Assembly: GCF_007655135.1 (NCBI RefSeq)
Contig: NC_045129.1
Coordinates: forward strand, 17,520,274-17,584,273
From: Punica granatum
Taxonomy: Eukaryota > Streptophyta > Magnoliopsida > Myrtales > Lythraceae
Length of the DNA: 64,000 nucleotides
Direction: 5' to 3'
Shown: piece after piece, positions 61,931 to 64,000 of the stretch
How positions within the stretch are numbered: the stretch's first letter is position 1
Layout: each line of letters opens with the position of its first letter
The notes under the pieces: model-generated
What the model was told of the DNA's origin: nothing
The model's input: only the letters and a program-made list of their open reading frames with translations
Databases searched by the model: none
Program-made: the position numbers and the translations under genes

Positions 61931-63748
61931 AAAACAATAAAATTACTAGGCCGAAACCCGTGGAAAGCAGTAAATTACTAGGCCGAAGCCCGTGGGAAGC
62001 AGTAAATCACTTGGCCGAAGCCCGTGGGAAACAGTAAATGACTAGGCCGAAGCCCGTGGAAAGCAATAAAATCACTTGGCCGAAACCCGTGGAAAGCAGC
62101 AAAATTACTAGGCCGCAGCTCGTGGAAAAGTAGTAAAATTAATAGGCCGAAGCCCGTGGAAAGCAGTAAAATTATTAGGCGGAATCCCGTGGAAAGCAGT
62201 AAAATTACTTGGCCGAATCCCGTGGAAAGCAGTAAATTACTAGGCCGAAGCCCGTGCATAGCAGTAATATTACTAGGCCGAACCCCGTGGAAAATAGTAA
62301 ATTACTAGGCCGAAGCCCGTTGTAGGCAGTAAATTACAAGGCCGAAGACCGTGGGAAGCAGTAAATCACTGGGCCGAAGCTCGTCGAAAGCATTAAATGA
62401 CTAGGCCGTTGCCCGTGTAAAGCAGTAAAATCATTAGGCCGAAGCTCGTGGAAAGCAATAAAATCACTAGGCCGAAGCCCGTGGAAAAGCAGTAAAATTA
62501 CTAAGCCGATGCCCGTGGAAAGCAATAAAATTACTAGGCCGAAGCCCGTGGAAAGTAGCAAAATTACTAGGCCGAAACCCGTGGAAAAGCAGTAAAATTA
62601 CTAGGGCGAAGCCCGTGGAAAAGCTGTAAAATTACTAGGCCGAAGCCCGTGGAAAGCAGTAAAATTTCTAGGCCGAAACCCATGCAAAGCAGTAAAATTA
62701 CTACGCCTAAACCCGTGGGAAGCAGTAAATCACTAGGCCGAAGCTCGTGGAAAGCAGTAAATAACTAGCCCGAAGCCCGTGAAAAGCAGTAAAATCACTA
62801 GGCCGAAGCCCGTGGAAAGCAGCAAAATTACTTGGCCGAAGCCCGTGGAAAAGCAGTAAAATAACTAGGCCGAAGCCCGTGGAAAAGCAGTAAAATTACT
62901 AGGCCGAAGCCCGTGGGAAGCAGTAAATCACTAGGCCGAAGCCCGTGGGAAGCAGTAAATGACTAGGCTGAAGCCCGTGGGAAGTAGTAAATGACTAGGC
63001 CGAAGCCCGTGGAAAGCAGGAAAATTACTAGGCCGAAACCCGTGGAAAAGCAGTAAAATTAATAGGCAGAATCCCGTGGAAAGCAGTAAATTTAGTAGGC
63101 CGAAACCCGTGGAAAGCAGTAAATTACTAGGCCGAAGCCCGTGGATAGCAGTAAAATTACTAGGCCGAAACCCGTGGAAAATAGTAAATTACTAAGCCGA
63201 ATCCCGTGGTAAGCAGTAAATTACTAGGCCGAAACCCGTGGGAAGCTGTAAATCACTTGGCCGAAGCTCGTGGAAACCAGTAAATTACTAGGCCGATGCC
63301 TGTGGAAAGCAGTAAAATCACTAGGCCGAAGACCGTGGAAAGCAGCAAAATTACTAGGACGAAGCCCGTCGAAAAGCAGTAAAATTACTAGGGCGAAGCC
63401 CGTGGAAAAGCAGTAAAATTACTAGGCCGAATCCCGTGGAAAGCTGTAAAATTACTAGGCCGAAACCCGTGGAAAGCAGTAAATTACTAGGGCGAAACCC
63501 ATGGAAAACAGTAAATTACAAGGCCGAAACCCGTGGTAGGCAGTAAATTACTAGTCCGAAGCCTGTGGGAAGCAGTAAATCACTAGGCCGAAGCTCGTGG
63601 AAAGCAGTAAATTACTAGGTCGAAGCCCGTGAAAAGCAGTAAAATCACTAGGCCGAAGCCCGTGGAAAGCAGCAAAATTACTAGGCCGAAGCCCGTGGAA
63701 AGCAATAAAATTACTAGGCCGATGCCCGTGGAAAGCGGTAAAATTACT

Positions 63749-63942
63749 AAAGTGTAGGGAAGGTTGGGATGGGGATCGATGCTAGGTGGCATCATACGGT
63801 GCTGGAGGGGGGGATTGCTCCGCCCCGAGTCGAAATTGTATTCGGGCGACGTGAAGTGCCATTTGTTGCTTTCCTGAACTAGAATCAGGTGGTCCCCCTA
63901 TAGTGCCCTGCATTCTGTTTGAGAACGCGATCTGCTGCATGG
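63749..63942 (-). repeat. 194-bp array segment, copy 7 (type I)
   Basis: Type I with TTCTGTTTGAG. It carries the only breaks seen in the dyads: GGGGGGGATTGC in the hairpin arm and AGAACGCGATCT in the palindrome. Confidence 0.93.
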
Positions 63943-64000
63943 AAAGCAATAAAAATACTAGGCCGAAGCCCGTGGAAAGCAGTAAATTTATTAAGCCGAA

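Larger units (their letters stand above)
52603..64000 (-). mobile_element. Element B internal region 2, mostly tandem array (open at window end)
   Basis: Begins (3' end) with the tract CCAAAGAAGGGCAAGC on the minus strand and about 200 bases matching 27293-27490, then becomes the array. No gag, pol or second LTR appears before the window ends, so at least 11 kb of this interior is repeat. Together with LTR2, region 1 and LTR1 it makes an LTR-internal-LTR-internal series, all in one orientation. Confidence 0.85.
52813..64000 (-). repeat. Higher-order tandem array, roughly 32-bp monomers
   Basis: Hundreds of monomers of the form GGCCGAAGCCCGTGGAAAGC + AGTAAATTACTA (31-34 bp). Seven 194-bp non-monomer segments punctuate it (starts 54905, 55835, 58002, 58926, 60907, 61737, 63749). 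Gaps alternate short (0.83-0.93 kb) and long (2.0-2.2 kb), giving a repeat unit of about 3.1, 2.9 and 2.8 kb. Monomer variants recur in the same order in each unit, for example the stretches at 55271-55507, 58362-58598 and 61273-61509. The first 2.1 kb (52813-54904) precedes the first segment. Apparent peptides with an 11-residue period are by-products of 33-bp monomers. Confidence 0.95.

Noticed and set aside
52813..64000. Many 60-95 residue open frames with repeated PVESSKITRPK or STGFGLVILLL patterns
   Set aside because: They arise wherever monomers happen to be 33 bp long, appear on both strands, break at 32- or 34-bp monomers, and show no start context or domain.
52813..64000. CRISPR-like array
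   Set aside because: Repeats are contiguous with no unique spacers, the DNA is plant nuclear, and the array adjoins an LTR and polypurine tract.
52813..64000. Independent centromeric satellite
   Set aside because: The array begins inside the retrotransposon interior just after the polypurine tract, and the same unit occurs in the second interior at 27.5-28.9 kb. A satellite derived from it elsewhere remains possible.

Overview
This is nuclear DNA of a flowering plant, probably a eudicot of the Myrtales and most likely pomegranate (Punica granatum). The evidence is one intron-rich nuclear gene, a plastid DNA insert, and very large Ty3/gypsy retrotransposons of the Tat/Ogre type whose ORF1 and Gag I associate with pomegranate. 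The species name is inference from remembered protein families, not from a search. The window holds one intact host gene in a dense, nested transposon landscape.

Layout. 1-1743: end of a retrotransposon LTR (minus). 1823-2667: broken 3' end of a hAT transposase. 4374-5110: probable LTR fragment. 5217-8008: complete short LTR retrotransposon with identical 5-bp target duplications and a head-to-tail deleted gag-pol. 8009-11125: AT-rich intergenic DNA. 11126-14990: 13-exon gene for the mitochondrial processing peptidase alpha subunit (505 aa, no break). 15612-16913: Mutator-like element with long terminal inverted repeats, a 9-bp target duplication and a captured fragment resembling a polygalacturonase first exon. 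16914-20150: AT-rich DNA with microsatellites and a possible Helitron end.

From about 20.15 kb to the end the window is Ogre-like retrotransposons. Element C (plus) is an LTR end with primer-binding site and leader, cut off at 21860. Element B (minus) runs from 21861 past the window end as LTR1, internal region 1, LTR2, internal region 2: a tandem LTR-internal-LTR-internal composite. Element A (plus, 33431-51106, 17.7 kb, two LTRs of about 4.98 kb, target duplication AAATA) sits inside LTR2 of B. A carries an ORF1 and a gag, both broken by stops, and no pol. B internal region 1 keeps only an RNase H fragment of pol.

Both elements carry short tandem repeats between their coding part and the 3' LTR: a 29-bp unit in A and a roughly 32-bp unit in B. 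The B array at 52.8-64 kb is organised as a higher-order repeat of about 2.8-3.1 kb, punctuated by seven copies of a 194-bp non-array segment in two alternating versions. The B array at 27.5-28.9 kb contains a piece of chloroplast rpoC2. The peptidase gene is the only feature I would call a functional host gene; the rest tells of repeated retrotransposition, deletion and repeat expansion.
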